This document shows, in pieces, positions 45,217-54,594 of a stretch of 64,000 bases of DNA; position 1 is the first letter of the stretch; every line of letters begins with the position of its first letter. The DNA is from Sphingobacterium oryzagri (GTDB lineage Bacteria > Bacteroidota > Bacteroidia > Sphingobacteriales > Sphingobacteriaceae), in NCBI RefSeq assembly GCF_028736175.1, contig NZ_CP117880.1:558001-622000 (forward strand). Reading direction: 5' to 3'. The notes under the pieces were generated by a model. The model worked only from the letters and a program-made list of their open reading frames with translations. It did not search any database and had not been told where the DNA came from. The position numbers and the translations under genes are program-made.

Positions 45217-45271
45217 GAACCCCTGTTTCAAGAATGAAAATCTTGCGTCCTAACCCCTAGACGAACGGGCC
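45200..45271 (-). tRNA. tRNA-Glu (anticodon UUC)
   Basis: Folds as a complete cloverleaf. The acceptor GGCCCGT pairs with ACGGGCT (one G-U pair), the D arm is TCGTCTAGG..., the anticodon loop is TTTTCAT with anticodon TTC, and the T arm is AGGGG-TTCGATT-CCCCT. The discriminator is A and CCA is not encoded. Its 3' end is the island's attachment site. Confidence 0.95.
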
Positions 45272-45289
45272 TTTTTGTGTTTCGGTGTG

Positions 45290-45320
45290 CAAATATAGAA
45301 AGGATTATTAATTATCCAAA
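45290..45320 (-). promoter_or_regulatory. Bacteroidetes promoter for tRNA-Glu
   Basis: On the minus strand TTTG (45317-45320), 19 bases, TATATTTG (45290-45297): an exact fit to the Bacteroidetes TTTG-N19-TAnnTTTG consensus, 18 bases before the tRNA. Confidence 0.8.
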
Positions 45321-45394
45321 ATATTTTCAAAAAAAAGTTTTTATAAAAAAAATGCGGTATTTTTAAAAAGCATAAACAACTGAACACACAACAC

Positions 45395-47881
45395 ATGAAA
45401 CTAAAAAATGGAATAGCCAGCTGGATAGCTTCCGCTTGTATGGTAGCCACATGTTTGCCGGTAGCCGCACAAGTAAATAGCTCGCCAGTAACGTTGCACT
45501 GGAAAAAAGCAGCATCGTATAACGGAAAAGACAATCTGGCGCTAGCGCTGGTGCTAAAAAATACAGGATCTAACGCTTTCGATTTACAAGCCAAAGATCT
45601 ATGGTTTAACGCGATCTTTCCCGTTGAAGAGCGCAAAGCCGATGGGTACGAAATTTCCAATGAAAACGGTAACCTATTCCGTATCCGCTTCGAAGAAGGG
45701 ACAAACATCGCCGCCAACGATTCATTGGTCATCTATTACAGCTCCAAATATCCCATTTTAAACACCTCCAACATTCCCAATGGATTTTATTTTCAGGACA
45801 GAGCAAATACAGGCAGTGTGCAGCCGTTATCCCTACAGGCAACAGCACTGACGCTAAATGACACAGATCAAAGCGCTTATTGGGCAACCTTGTACGACAA
45901 AAACGAAAGCCGCCAGCGCTCAAATGACGTTAAAGCTATTTTGCCTACGCCGATGTCTGTAAAAACAGGGTCGGGATATTTGACGATAAGCCAAAAGCTG
46001 TCTTACTGGGTAGACCCTGCCTTTCGCGCAGAAGCTGCAAACCTCGTTGATTTTTCGCGAGACTTTAGTCAACTTGCATTCGAAGGTGCGGATGAAAAGG
46101 ATGCGTTAGTGAAAATACGCAAAGTAACGGGTCTTGGAAAGGAAGCCTATGCATTGCGCATCACAGCGGATGGTATTACAATCGAAGCAAGCGAAGATGC
46201 AGGTATATTTTATGCGGTGCAATCGCTGCGCTCCCTCATAAAACCGGCAGCATTTAAAGGTGGTACATTACGCCTGCCGGTGCTGGATATCAAAGATGAG
46301 CCGCGTTTTGCCTATAGAGGCTTTATGCTCGACATTTCGAGAAATTTTAAAGATAAAGCGACTATCCTGAAATACATTGACTTGTTATCACGCTACAAGC
46401 TAAATACCTTTCACTTTCATTTTATAGATGATGAAGGCTGGCGTATCGAGATCGCGGCATTGCCTGAACTGACCGCCGTGGGCGCCAACCGCGGACCGAA
46501 TTTTGGCGAGGGCCAGCAGATACAGCCTTCCTACGGATCAGGCACGAAACAAACCTCGACACATTTTTTGACGCGGGCAGACTTTGTAGAAATTCTACGT
46601 TACGCAAAGCAGAAGCATATCACCGTTGTGCCGGAAATAGAAACCCCGGGGCATGCCCGCGCTTCGATAAAAGCGATGGAAGCGCGCTACAATAAGTTTA
46701 TGGCGGCAGGAAACAAGGCAGAAGCGGAGCGTTACTTGTTGCATGATTTTGACGACAAATCGGTATACAGCTCGGCGCAATACTGGAATGATAATGTGAT
46801 GAATGTAGCGCTGCCGTCTGTCTATTCATTTATCTCGGTCGTGCTCGATGAGTTTAAGAGCATGTACACAGAGGCGGGGCTAGAGTTGAAAAAAGTCTCG
46901 CTGGGTGGCGATGAGGTGCCTAATGGTGCTTGGGAGAAATCACCGAAAATTAAAGCCCTGATGGCGACAGAGAAAATGAAATCGGTATATGAAGTATGGC
47001 CGTATTACATTGACAAGGTAAACCAGCTTTGCCAGAATAAAGGCTTGCAGCTGGCCGGCTGGGAAGAGATGGGCATGGTAAATAAAGGAAAGGGGATGGA
47101 AGTTAACCACGCACTTGCTACGGCTAATATACAGCTGGATGTGTGGAATAACCTGATTGGTGCCGGACAGGAAGATCTTGCTTATAAACTGGCGAACGCG
47201 GGCTATCCGACGGTGTACATCAGTGCGAACAACAATTATTTCGATATGGCCTGGGATACGAATTTCGAAGAGCCAGGCTTAAAGTGGGCATCGTATGCAG
47301 ATCTGTATCAATCTTACACTTTTCTGCCGGAACACTTCTTTTCTTCGATAGCATACAGCATCAATGGAGCGAAGTTTGAAAAGGGACATTTCAATGATAA
47401 AGTGCGCCTGAACGAAAAAGGAAAATCAAACCTGCTGGGTATAAAAGGGGGCTTATGGGCAGAAACGGTAGTAAACGAAGATCGACTGGATTATATGGTT
47501 TTCCCGCGTCTGTTCTCCTTAGCAGAACGCGCTTGGGCACCACGCAAAGCGTATGAGGATGTTGCCAGGTTTGACATCAAAAGCTTTGATAAAGATTATA
47601 GTGAACTGTTGAATAAAATTAGCTTAGAAGAATTGCCAAAGATTGCTGGATCGGTTAAGTTTAGACTGCCGGCAGTCGGCGTGAAGGAAATAAACGGTAA
47701 CCTGCATGCCAACGTGGAATATCCGGGTTTCCCGATCTATTATACCACCGATGGCACAAAACCGACGCTGGAAAGCGCGCAATATACGGCACCAATTAAG
47801 GTGCAGGCGGGGCAGACGATCAGCTTTGTCGTGTTAGACGGTAGCGGTAGAAGCGGTACGCTTGCCGTTATTAAGAAATAA
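45395..47881 (+). CDS. Beta-N-acetylhexosaminidase, GH20
   Basis: An 828-residue secreted enzyme. It has a signal peptide (cleavage near VAAQV), an N-terminal carbohydrate-binding beta-sandwich (about 25-165), a GH20b domain with LPTPMSVKTGSGYL, the GH20 barrel (about 310-720) and a C-terminal chitobiase-like segment (YTTDGTKPTLESAQYTAP). The catalytic Asp-Glu pair is D506-E507 in LGGDEVPNGAW, with HFHFIDDEGWRIEI earlier. It removes terminal GlcNAc/GalNAc in the periplasm, from chitin oligomers, glycans or peptidoglycan fragments. No chitin-related genes are next to it. Confidence 0.93.
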   Translation: MKLKNGIASWIASACMVATCLPVAAQVNSSPVTLHWKKAASYNGKDNLALALVLKNTGSNAFDLQAKDLWFNAIFPVEERKADGYEISNENGNLFRIRFEEGTNIAANDSLVIYYSSKYPILNTSNIPNGFYFQDRANTGSVQPLSLQATALTLNDTDQSAYWATLYDKNESRQRSNDVKAILPTPMSVKTGSGYLTISQKLSYWVDPAFRAEAANLVDFSRDFSQLAFEGADEKDALVKIRKVTGLGKEAYALRITADGITIEASEDAGIFYAVQSLRSLIKPAAFKGGTLRLPVLDIKDEPRFAYRGFMLDISRNFKDKATILKYIDLLSRYKLNTFHFHFIDDEGWRIEIAALPELTAVGANRGPNFGEGQQIQPSYGSGTKQTSTHFLTRADFVEILRYAKQKHITVVPEIETPGHARASIKAMEARYNKFMAAGNKAEAERYLLHDFDDKSVYSSAQYWNDNVMNVALPSVYSFISVVLDEFKSMYTEAGLELKKVSLGGDEVPNGAWEKSPKIKALMATEKMKSVYEVWPYYIDKVNQLCQNKGLQLAGWEEMGMVNKGKGMEVNHALATANIQLDVWNNLIGAGQEDLAYKLANAGYPTVYISANNNYFDMAWDTNFEEPGLKWASYADLYQSYTFLPEHFFSSIAYSINGAKFEKGHFNDKVRLNEKGKSNLLGIKGGLWAETVVNEDRLDYMVFPRLFSLAERAWAPRKAYEDVARFDIKSFDKDYSELLNKISLEELPKIAGSVKFRLPAVGVKEINGNLHANVEYPGFPIYYTTDGTKPTLESAQYTAPIKVQAGQTISFVVLDGSGRSGTLAVIKK

Positions 47882-48200
47882 CGGCAAGCGCTTCGCCCAA
47901 GTCAATATCTTGGTGTGAAGCGTGATAAAGGCATGAATCACCCTGTAACACCAGTAATTGTGGTGATTCATGTCTAATATTCCATTGATCTGCGATAAAA
48001 TTCGAGATCTCGCGCAGGCTGATCAAATCGAGGTAATAGATCGGAAAATCTGCCGGTAAGGTATTAAAATCAAACTCCAGGTTGCGTTTTGCCATGCTGC
48101 TCACCGAGCAACGGGTGCTATGTTTGAACACAATAAAAGGACGATTTTCAGCGGTTAAGGCTTGCAGTTGTGCTAAAGAAGATAAAGGGCTCCAGCTCAT
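47871..48200 (-). CDS. ytxJ: YtxJ-type monothiol (bacillithiol system) protein
   Basis: A 109-residue thioredoxin-fold protein with one active Cys in KHSTRCSVSSMA (C31). Family YtxJ is linked to bacillithiol and is taken to be a monothiol bacilliredoxin-like protein in the cytoplasm. It converges on the GH20 gene and overlaps its 3' end by 11 bases. It implies that the host uses a bacillithiol-like low-molecular-weight thiol. Confidence 0.88.
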   Translation of the reverse strand: MSWSPLSSLAQLQALTAENRPFIVFKHSTRCSVSSMAKRNLEFDFNTLPADFPIYYLDLISLREISNFIADQWNIRHESPQLLVLQGDSCLYHASHQDIDLGEALAVIS

Positions 48201-48212
48201 AGTATGTCGTTT

Positions 48213-48941
48213 TTATAGATTAGAAAATTTAGCATCTTCCATTTCGGTAAATGCAGCTACCGTAGTAAAAGAGGTGCTTTTGTTTTGGCTATCCATGCTT
48301 TTGAATGTGGTAGGGAGGAAAACACCACCACCGATATCTTTATAGCCATTTACATAAAATTCATTCCCTTCGCGGTCTACCAATTGTTTGATATACCCCG
48401 TTTCCACGTTAAACAACACTTCGCCCGCGAGGCTGTTGTCTTTTAACTGAAATGGTACCGACTGTAGTTTCTCCGCATTCACAATTTTGGCGACTGATTT
48501 GCCCGTTCTGGTTTCGGGTTTATCGATCAACGTAGGCAGAAAAAGAAATGTGGCATCTTTTTTAAACTGCTCATGGATTTTAGCAAAGTATTCGTTTACT
48601 TCCTCTGTCGCTGTTTTGCTCTCGACACCATTACTGAAAAGGCGCAAAATTTTCTGCGTTTTGAAATTGAAAAGGGCAACGATATTGTCGCCGTTATCAA
48701 CTTTTCCTTCAAAGCGCACCTGGCCAGACTGTTTATTAATCAGGAATTTACGGCCGTTTTGCAGGTGCTTAGACTCATTGCCTGTAGCCGTAAATAAGAT
48801 ATAGTTAGTATTGTCCCAGCGCGTTTTTCCGCCGATACCTTTCCATAATATGGAAACTGATTCTTGGTTAGCTTGCGCAGTTGCTTGTTCGCCATGAACC
48901 AAAAGGAGGCTTAAAACTACGGCCGTTAGAAATGTTTTCAT
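48213..48941 (-). CDS. Secreted protein, possible LolA-like fold
   Basis: A 242-residue protein with a signal peptide (cleavage near ATAQANQ). The mature part has long amphipathic strands (GRKFLINKQSGQVRFEGKVD, GEVLFNVETGYIKQLVDREG) typical of the outer-membrane lipoprotein-sorting/LolA-like beta fold, but no family name is certain. It is 12 bases before the YtxJ gene, in the same direction, probably co-transcribed. Confidence 0.6.
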   Translation of the reverse strand: MKTFLTAVVLSLLLVHGEQATAQANQESVSILWKGIGGKTRWDNTNYILFTATGNESKHLQNGRKFLINKQSGQVRFEGKVDNGDNIVALFNFKTQKILRLFSNGVESKTATEEVNEYFAKIHEQFKKDATFLFLPTLIDKPETRTGKSVAKIVNAEKLQSVPFQLKDNSLAGEVLFNVETGYIKQLVDREGNEFYVNGYKDIGGGVFLPTTFKSMDSQNKSTSFTTVAAFTEMEDAKFSNL

Positions 48942-49022
48942 ATTGTTTACGCTTTATGATATTCGTGGGAATATATAGCCCACCTTGTACATAAGGCGGG
49001 CAATTCCATTAAAAAATACTGA

Positions 49023-49151
49023 TTATCTTGTTCTGCTTTTCTTCTTAGGATAGGTGCTATAAGCCGCGCACTGCTTTTGTGAAGAACAAGAGGAAAGGAA
49101 TAGGGAACTCACAAAAAGTGTTCCCAGAAGTACGATAAATAGACGTTTCAT
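49023..49151 (-). CDS. Small lipoprotein (42 residues)
   Basis: Begins MKRLFIVLLGTLFVSSLFLS, with a lipobox ending LSSC at residue 22, and ends with a short basic tail (YSTYPKKKSRTR). Complete with ATG and TAA. It lies 25 bases after ribH on the same strand. Function unknown; small lipoproteins of this shape recur in Bacteroidetes. Confidence 0.7.
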   Translation of the reverse strand: MKRLFIVLLGTLFVSSLFLSSCSSQKQCAAYSTYPKKKSRTR

Positions 49152-49176
49152 ACCTATACTATTTTTTAAGACGATA

Positions 49177-49668
49177 TTAACGATATTTATGGCTTAAAAG
49201 AGCCATCTGAATCGCTGTAATAGCTGCTTCTTCGCCTTTATTACCATGTTTGCCACCGGCGCGATCTAGCGCTTGCTCCTCGTTATCTGTTGTTAATACA
49301 CCGAAAATAACGGGCTTATTGTACTTAAGGGCGACATTAGCAATGCCATGACCTACAGCATCACAAATAAAATCGAAATGCCTGGTTTCGCCTTGGATAA
49401 CACAGCCTAAACAAATAACGGCGTCAAAACTTTCATCACGCAGGATGATATCAGCACCGGAAATAAGTTCGTAGCTGCCCGGCACTTGAACAACCTCAAT
49501 ATCGTGCTCCTGCGCACCGTGCTGTAGCAACCCGTTTACGGCGCCATCCAATAATGCTCCGGTAATCTGTGCATTCCACTGCGCAACGACGATAGCGACC
49601 TTTAAACCCGCTGCATGACCAACTTCCAAATGGGAAAAGTCGGATAGATTTTTCAAACTACTTGACAT
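49177..49668 (-). CDS. ribH: 6,7-dimethyl-8-ribityllumazine synthase
   Basis: A 163-residue riboflavin biosynthesis enzyme that condenses 5-amino-6-ribitylaminouracil with dihydroxybutanone phosphate. Family marks are VVAQWNAQITGALLDGA, VVQVPGSYELISGADII, ICLGCVIQGETRHFDFI and FGVLTTDNEEQALDRAGG. The catalytic His is in the GETRHFDF loop. The product forms a 60-mer or pentamer in the cytoplasm. Neighbours are not riboflavin genes. Confidence 0.96.
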   Translation of the reverse strand: MSSSLKNLSDFSHLEVGHAAGLKVAIVVAQWNAQITGALLDGAVNGLLQHGAQEHDIEVVQVPGSYELISGADIILRDESFDAVICLGCVIQGETRHFDFICDAVGHGIANVALKYNKPVIFGVLTTDNEEQALDRAGGKHGNKGEEAAITAIQMALLSHKYR

Positions 49669-49684
49669 GGAGGCAAAGATAAAT

Positions 49685-49720
49685 AAAAAAGGCTGCTTTA
49701 GAAAATAAGCAGCCTTTGGG
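49685..49720 (-). terminator. Terminator after the TPR gene
   Basis: AAAAAAGGCTGCTT facing AAGCAGCCTTT with an 8-base loop, just downstream of the 49741 stop. It separates that gene from ribH. Confidence 0.85.
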
Positions 49721-49740
49721 TATTTTATAGGGCGTGTAGC

Positions 49741-50409
49741 CTATAGTTTCGCTTGTACACGAGCTAACGGACCATCGATCATATTGGCTTCCGCGCTTTC
49801 TGGATAATCAGATTTGATCGTCTGATAAGCTTTTTCTGCACCTTTAAAGTCTTCCAATGCTTCGTAAACCAAACCAAGTTTTTTCAAGAACAATGGTGTA
49901 GTATAGGTATTTTTACCTTTATCTGCGGCTTTCTTGTAGTAGTCTGCGGCTGCTTTGTAATCTTTGGATTCCGAAAAGGCATCACCGATTAAGCCGGTAA
50001 CAAGTGGATCCAAAACTTCACTACCCGTATCAGAGTATTTTTGCAAATACTTGATAGCTTCCTGAAAATTGCCTTGACGTAAATATAAACCGCCTAAGTA
50101 AGCATTAGCAATATTAGCTGATTTGGTATTCGAATACTCGTCCGCAATTTCTTTAAATCCTAAGAAAGATCCGTCGCCGTTGATAGCTTTGGCCTGCAAG
50201 GAATCAATCATGGCATATTCTTCCGCTTTGTAGATGGCATTGGAGGCTTTCTCTGCACGAGGAGCTAAATATAATCGTTGATAACCTAAATACAACAATA
50301 TCAAAACGATGATACCGCCAACAATGAAGGTTATGCTTTTTTGATTGTCCTGAAAGAATGAACCTGATGTTTTTTTAGGCCCTGTTGGATTTACATTTGT
50401 GTTTGACAT
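49741..50409 (-). CDS. Membrane-anchored TPR protein (YfgM-like)
   Basis: A 222-residue protein with one N-terminal membrane segment (SITFIVGGIIVLILLYLGYQ) and TPR repeats in the exported part (NAYLGGLYLRQGNFQEAIKY, YYKKAADKGKNTYTTPLFLK, FKGAEKAYQTIKSDYPES). The topology and repeats match YfgM/ancillary SecYEG-type proteins. Monocistronic between a terminator and the dehydratase gene. Likely a periplasmic scaffold or chaperone partner. Confidence 0.8.
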   Translation of the reverse strand: MSNTNVNPTGPKKTSGSFFQDNQKSITFIVGGIIVLILLYLGYQRLYLAPRAEKASNAIYKAEEYAMIDSLQAKAINGDGSFLGFKEIADEYSNTKSANIANAYLGGLYLRQGNFQEAIKYLQKYSDTGSEVLDPLVTGLIGDAFSESKDYKAAADYYKKAADKGKNTYTTPLFLKKLGLVYEALEDFKGAEKAYQTIKSDYPESAEANMIDGPLARVQAKL

Positions 50410-50496
50410 CTGTTATTATCGTATAATAAATATGGAACGCAAAATTACACTTTTAAACGTTTATTGCAAGTAATAATAAAAAATCTCCGCTTGATA

Positions 50497-52425
50497 TCAG
50501 TTAGTTGAAGCCGAAATCTCTTTATCGAGCTGTTCGTAAACGGAATTTTGACTTTTGAATTCTGGAACGATAGCTTTCATCTGTCGCACCACATCCATAT
50601 TGTTGTTCGTTTTGGTTTGTTCAAAAAGCAATTTGATTTGATCGCCCACGAGGTCAAAATTGTTTTCGCGTACCTTCGCAATCATGATTTTCTGGTGATG
50701 CGTAGGCATGGTATTTTCCAGGTCATTCAACAATTCTTCGTACAGCTTTTCACCAGGCCTTAAACCGGTAAACTTAATGTCGATCTCGGTATATGGCGCA
50801 AAACCGGATAGTTTGATCATCTTTTCTGCCAGATCAACGATTTTAACCGACTTACCCATGTCGAAAACAAAAATCTCGCCCCCTTGTCCCATACAGCCGG
50901 CTTCAACAACAAGCTGGCAGGCTTCGGGGATGGTCATAAAATAACGCGTAATGTCAGGATGCGTGACCGTGAGCGGACCGCCTTTTTCGATCTGCTCCTT
51001 AAATCGCGGTATAACTGAACCGTTGGAACCAAGTACATTGCCAAATCTCGTGGTAATAAAGCGCGTACGGATAGCATCATCGGTCGCCATAATGCGATTA
51101 TTCAACGACTGCACGTACATTTCGGCAATACGCTTGGTAGCGCCCATCACATTGGTCGGGTTTACCGCCTTATCGGTAGATACGAAAACGAATTTGGACA
51201 CCTTAAACTCCACTGCAAGATTAGCCAACGTAAACGTGCCAAACACATTGGTACGTACGCCCTCGATCGGATGATTTTCCATCATCGGCACGTGTTTATA
51301 AGCTGCCGCGTGATAAACGTATTGCGGTTTGAACGTTTCAAAAAGAATACGCATACGTTCTTCGTTTTTAACGTCGGCAATAAAAGAATGGTAAGACTGA
51401 TTGCGAAAGTGTTCCTGCAAATCAAGATGTAAGTTATGCAATGGCGATTCCGCCTGGTCGCACAAGATGATCAATTGCGGATTGAATCGGCCAAGCTGTT
51501 TCGCGATTTCGCTACCAATTGATCCGGCCGCGCCAGTCACCAAAATGCGCTTTCCCTCCAGCTGATCACGGATATTATCGTGCGATAAGGTAATAGGTGC
51601 CCGCTCCAGCAGATCTTCAATCTTAATTTTCTTAATCTGATTGGGCGATAACGTGCCGTTGATAATCTCGCTAACGGGCGGAAGCGTCAGTACATTTACA
51701 TTGCGCTCCAGACAAATATCAATAACGGCATCTTTTTTTTCGGGATCTACCTTGTGGGAAGCGAAAATTAACTCGTCGATAGCCAGTTTATCAATGAGTT
51801 TGTCGAGGTTTTTAGAACTATAAATCTTAACGCCATCAATATATTTACCGATTTTGCTTTCGTGATCATCAATATAGGCAATGATAAATTTGTTTGACTT
51901 CAGGTCATGATCAAACGTACGTTTTACGGCAATGCCCAGATCGCCGGCACCATATACAACCACGTTTTGCTTGTCCGAAGTCTTGGTTTTGTTGTACTGA
52001 AAAACAATTTTGATCAGCGTTCTGTACGTTGTCAGTCCTGTGAAAGCAAACAGACTGTAGATGATGATCATATTAGTCGGCAGTATCGACGGGATATGTA
52101 AGGCAATGAACGTAAGCTTAATTCCAAACAGAATAATAATATTAAATAGAATGGTCGATAGAATCCGGATAGAATCTACCGCACTGGTGTAGCGCACAAT
52201 GCCCGAATACAGTTTAAAAACAAGAAAGGAAAAAGATGTAATCGTTAAACAGTACAGCATTTCGATCGCAAAATCGATACGCGCAAAAGCGTTTAGGTTA
52301 AACGAATAAAAAAGCGCGTAAGAAAAAATAAAAGCGATCGCGGTAATCGAAAGGTCGAAAAGAAAAATAGCCCACCTAGGGACAATGCCGATCTGATTGA
52401 AAATGGGTAATTTTTGCATTAACAT
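50497..52425 (-). CDS. Nucleotide-sugar 4,6-dehydratase (WbpM/FlaA1-like)
   Basis: A 642-residue membrane enzyme with four N-terminal transmembrane segments (about 15-130), a CoA-binding-like Rossmann domain (VVVYGAGDLGIAVKR) and a C-terminal SDR domain (ILVTGAAGSIGSEIAKQLG). The active-site region is FVSTDKAVNPTNVMGATKR, with the Met/Lys form typical of this family. It makes UDP-4-keto-6-deoxy sugars for capsule or O-antigen. It is not in a larger polysaccharide cluster here. ATG at 52419 is an alternative start. Confidence 0.92.
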   Translation of the reverse strand: MLMQKLPIFNQIGIVPRWAIFLFDLSITAIAFIFSYALFYSFNLNAFARIDFAIEMLYCLTITSFSFLVFKLYSGIVRYTSAVDSIRILSTILFNIIILFGIKLTFIALHIPSILPTNMIIIYSLFAFTGLTTYRTLIKIVFQYNKTKTSDKQNVVVYGAGDLGIAVKRTFDHDLKSNKFIIAYIDDHESKIGKYIDGVKIYSSKNLDKLIDKLAIDELIFASHKVDPEKKDAVIDICLERNVNVLTLPPVSEIINGTLSPNQIKKIKIEDLLERAPITLSHDNIRDQLEGKRILVTGAAGSIGSEIAKQLGRFNPQLIILCDQAESPLHNLHLDLQEHFRNQSYHSFIADVKNEERMRILFETFKPQYVYHAAAYKHVPMMENHPIEGVRTNVFGTFTLANLAVEFKVSKFVFVSTDKAVNPTNVMGATKRIAEMYVQSLNNRIMATDDAIRTRFITTRFGNVLGSNGSVIPRFKEQIEKGGPLTVTHPDITRYFMTIPEACQLVVEAGCMGQGGEIFVFDMGKSVKIVDLAEKMIKLSGFAPYTEIDIKFTGLRPGEKLYEELLNDLENTMPTHHQKIMIAKVRENNFDLVGDQIKLLFEQTKTNNNMDVVRQMKAIVPEFKSQNSVYEQLDKEISASTN

Positions 52426-52538
52426 GGTGTTGAACCTAGGTAAAATTATAAAAATAAATCGGATTTAAGCTTCGCTATACTTGAATATCAATAATAATAT
52501 TTAAATTCACTAGCTTAAAATTGGATGGGACTTACCGC

Positions 52539-53750
52539 ATGAACGATATATCTAAAATTGCCCATAACGCTATCTTTCAAACGCAGGAAGCGTTAGCGAG
52601 TATCGGTAAAAGCCGTAATACGCTAAAAATAGGCGTTCCGAAGGAAATTTCTTTTCAGGAAAAGCGCATTCCATTAACGCCACTTTCTGTGGCCTTGCTA
52701 GTTGAGTATGGGCATGAAGTAGTTATCGAAGCGGGGGCCGGCGAAGAATCTAACTTTCTGGACCGGCATTACAGCGAGCAAGGCGCCCGTATCAGCCACG
52801 ATAAGCAAGAGGTTTTTCAATGCGATATTATCATCAAGATCGCGAGCCCAACCTTGGAAGAAGTCGGCCTGATGAAAAATAAACAGGTACTGATGTCGTC
52901 ACATCAACCCTCATTGATGGAGCTAAGCGTGTTGCAAGCCCTTACCCGCAAGCAAATAACCGCACTTTCTTATGAATATTTAAAAGATGAAGGTGGGCAC
53001 CTAACCGTGGTGCGAGCAATGAGCGAAATCGTGGGTGCAACATCGGTGTTGATTGCGGCAGAGTACCTCAGTAATATATTTGACGGTAAGGGATTGATGT
53101 TGGGCGGAGTTACCGGCGTGCCGCCCACCGAAATGGTGATCATTGGTGCGGGCACGGTGGGTGAATATGCTGCACGAACGGCTATAGCGCTGGGCGCGCA
53201 GGTAAAAGTGTTTGACAGCTCCGTTTACCGCTTACGTCGATTGCAAAATAATGTCGGCAGCCGCGTATTTACCTCGGTTATCCAGCCGATTGTGTTGAAC
53301 AAAGCTGTGCGATCTTGTGATGTGGTGATCGGAGCGGTACGCGCCACCAATGGCCGATCGCCCTGTATTATCTCGGAAGATACGGTTTCGAAAATGAAAC
53401 CAAATTCCGTGTTGATCGATGTAAGTATAGATCAGGGTGGTTGTTTCGAAACATCGGAGGTGACGACGCACGACAAGCCCGTGTTTCGGAAATACGATGT
53501 AATTCACTACTGTGTGCCTAATATTGCTTCACGCGTAGCGCGAACAGCGACGTACGCGCTGACCAATATTTTCACGCCACTGTTGTTGCAGATTGGAGAA
53601 AGTGGCGGGATGAACAACATGATCTGGGCAGATAAGTGTATACGTAGTGCGATATACCTGTACCAAGGTATGTTAACCAACAAGGATATGGCCGACAAGT
53701 TTAACCTGCCGTCCAAAGACCTCGACCTTTTAATTGTGGCTAATCAATAA
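52539..53750 (+). CDS. ald: Alanine dehydrogenase
   Basis: A 403-residue NAD-dependent enzyme that interconverts alanine and pyruvate plus ammonia. ATG 52539 is preferred to TTG 52521. The N-terminal domain has IGVPKEISFQEKRIPLTP; the Rossmann part has VIIGAGTVGEYAARTAIALGA; DVSIDQGGCFETS and HYCVPNIASRVARTAT complete the pattern. The 30-residue N-terminal extension is usual for the Bacteroidetes form. It is followed by an esterase/TlpA pair on the same strand. Confidence 0.93.
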   Translation: MNDISKIAHNAIFQTQEALASIGKSRNTLKIGVPKEISFQEKRIPLTPLSVALLVEYGHEVVIEAGAGEESNFLDRHYSEQGARISHDKQEVFQCDIIIKIASPTLEEVGLMKNKQVLMSSHQPSLMELSVLQALTRKQITALSYEYLKDEGGHLTVVRAMSEIVGATSVLIAAEYLSNIFDGKGLMLGGVTGVPPTEMVIIGAGTVGEYAARTAIALGAQVKVFDSSVYRLRRLQNNVGSRVFTSVIQPIVLNKAVRSCDVVIGAVRATNGRSPCIISEDTVSKMKPNSVLIDVSIDQGGCFETSEVTTHDKPVFRKYDVIHYCVPNIASRVARTATYALTNIFTPLLLQIGESGGMNNMIWADKCIRSAIYLYQGMLTNKDMADKFNLPSKDLDLLIVANQ

Positions 53751-53751
53751 T

Positions 53752-54594
53752 ATGAAACTTATCTATACGGTCCTGTTTGTGGTTTTACTCAATTATTACA
53801 CGTTAGCGCAAGAAAAAGCTGCGCTATACGCCGAAATTCCGAATGCGACGAAAAGTGCGGAGGCGCTAGGGCAGGAAAATATTCCAATGCTTTACCTCTA
53901 TGATGTTAAAGGCGCAAAAGATGCTGTTTTAATTATTCCTGGTGGCGGATATCAGCATGTGGCTATTAATCACGAAGGGCATGAGGTGGCTAAAGAGTTT
54001 AACGAGCATGGCTATAGTGCCTTTGTGTTGTACTATAGACTGCCTAAAGAGGAAACGATGCTCGATCGCAAGATCGGTCCTTTGCAGGATGCGCAACGTG
54101 CTATGCAATATATTGGCGAGCATTATCAATTTAATAAGGTTGGCGTATTGGGTTTTTCGGCTGGCGGGCATCTCGCAGCGTCGTTATCGAACCACTTTGA
54201 CGACCTGAAAATTGATAATAAGGCTGCCGTAAAAATCCGGCCAGATTTTTCGGTCTTGGTATATCCCGTGATTTCGATGGAAGAGGGCATTACGCACCAG
54301 GGATCGAAAAAAAATCTGCTTGGTGAGAATCCATCAGCGGCCGATGAAGCCTATTTTTCGTTGGAAAAGCAGGTTTTCAAAAAAACGCCGCCTACTTTTT
54401 TGGTTCATGCAGAAGATGACAATGCTGTCATACTGGCCAACACCCAGCGCTATAAAGCGGCTTTGGATAAGGCAAAAGTGCCCGGCGCGGTATTTTTATA
54501 TCAAGCGGGTGGACATGGATTTGGCCTGCTGAATAAAACGGATGAGCGAAAATGGTCTGCTGAAATGTTTAACTGGTTAAAAAAAATAAAATGA
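53752..54594 (+). CDS. Alpha/beta hydrolase (acetyl-esterase-like)
   Basis: A 280-residue secreted hydrolase with a signal peptide (cleavage near TLAQEK), the oxyanion loop GGGYQHV and nucleophile motif GFSAGGHLAA. Asp in HAEDDNAV and His in GGHGFGL complete the triad. The layout matches the BD-FAE/AXE-type esterases that act on acetylated or feruloylated polysaccharides. ATG 53752 follows the ald stop by one base. It is coupled to the TlpA-like gene by an ATGA overlap. Confidence 0.88.
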   Translation: MKLIYTVLFVVLLNYYTLAQEKAALYAEIPNATKSAEALGQENIPMLYLYDVKGAKDAVLIIPGGGYQHVAINHEGHEVAKEFNEHGYSAFVLYYRLPKEETMLDRKIGPLQDAQRAMQYIGEHYQFNKVGVLGFSAGGHLAASLSNHFDDLKIDNKAAVKIRPDFSVLVYPVISMEEGITHQGSKKNLLGENPSAADEAYFSLEKQVFKKTPPTFLVHAEDDNAVILANTQRYKAALDKAKVPGAVFLYQAGGHGFGLLNKTDERKWSAEMFNWLKKIK

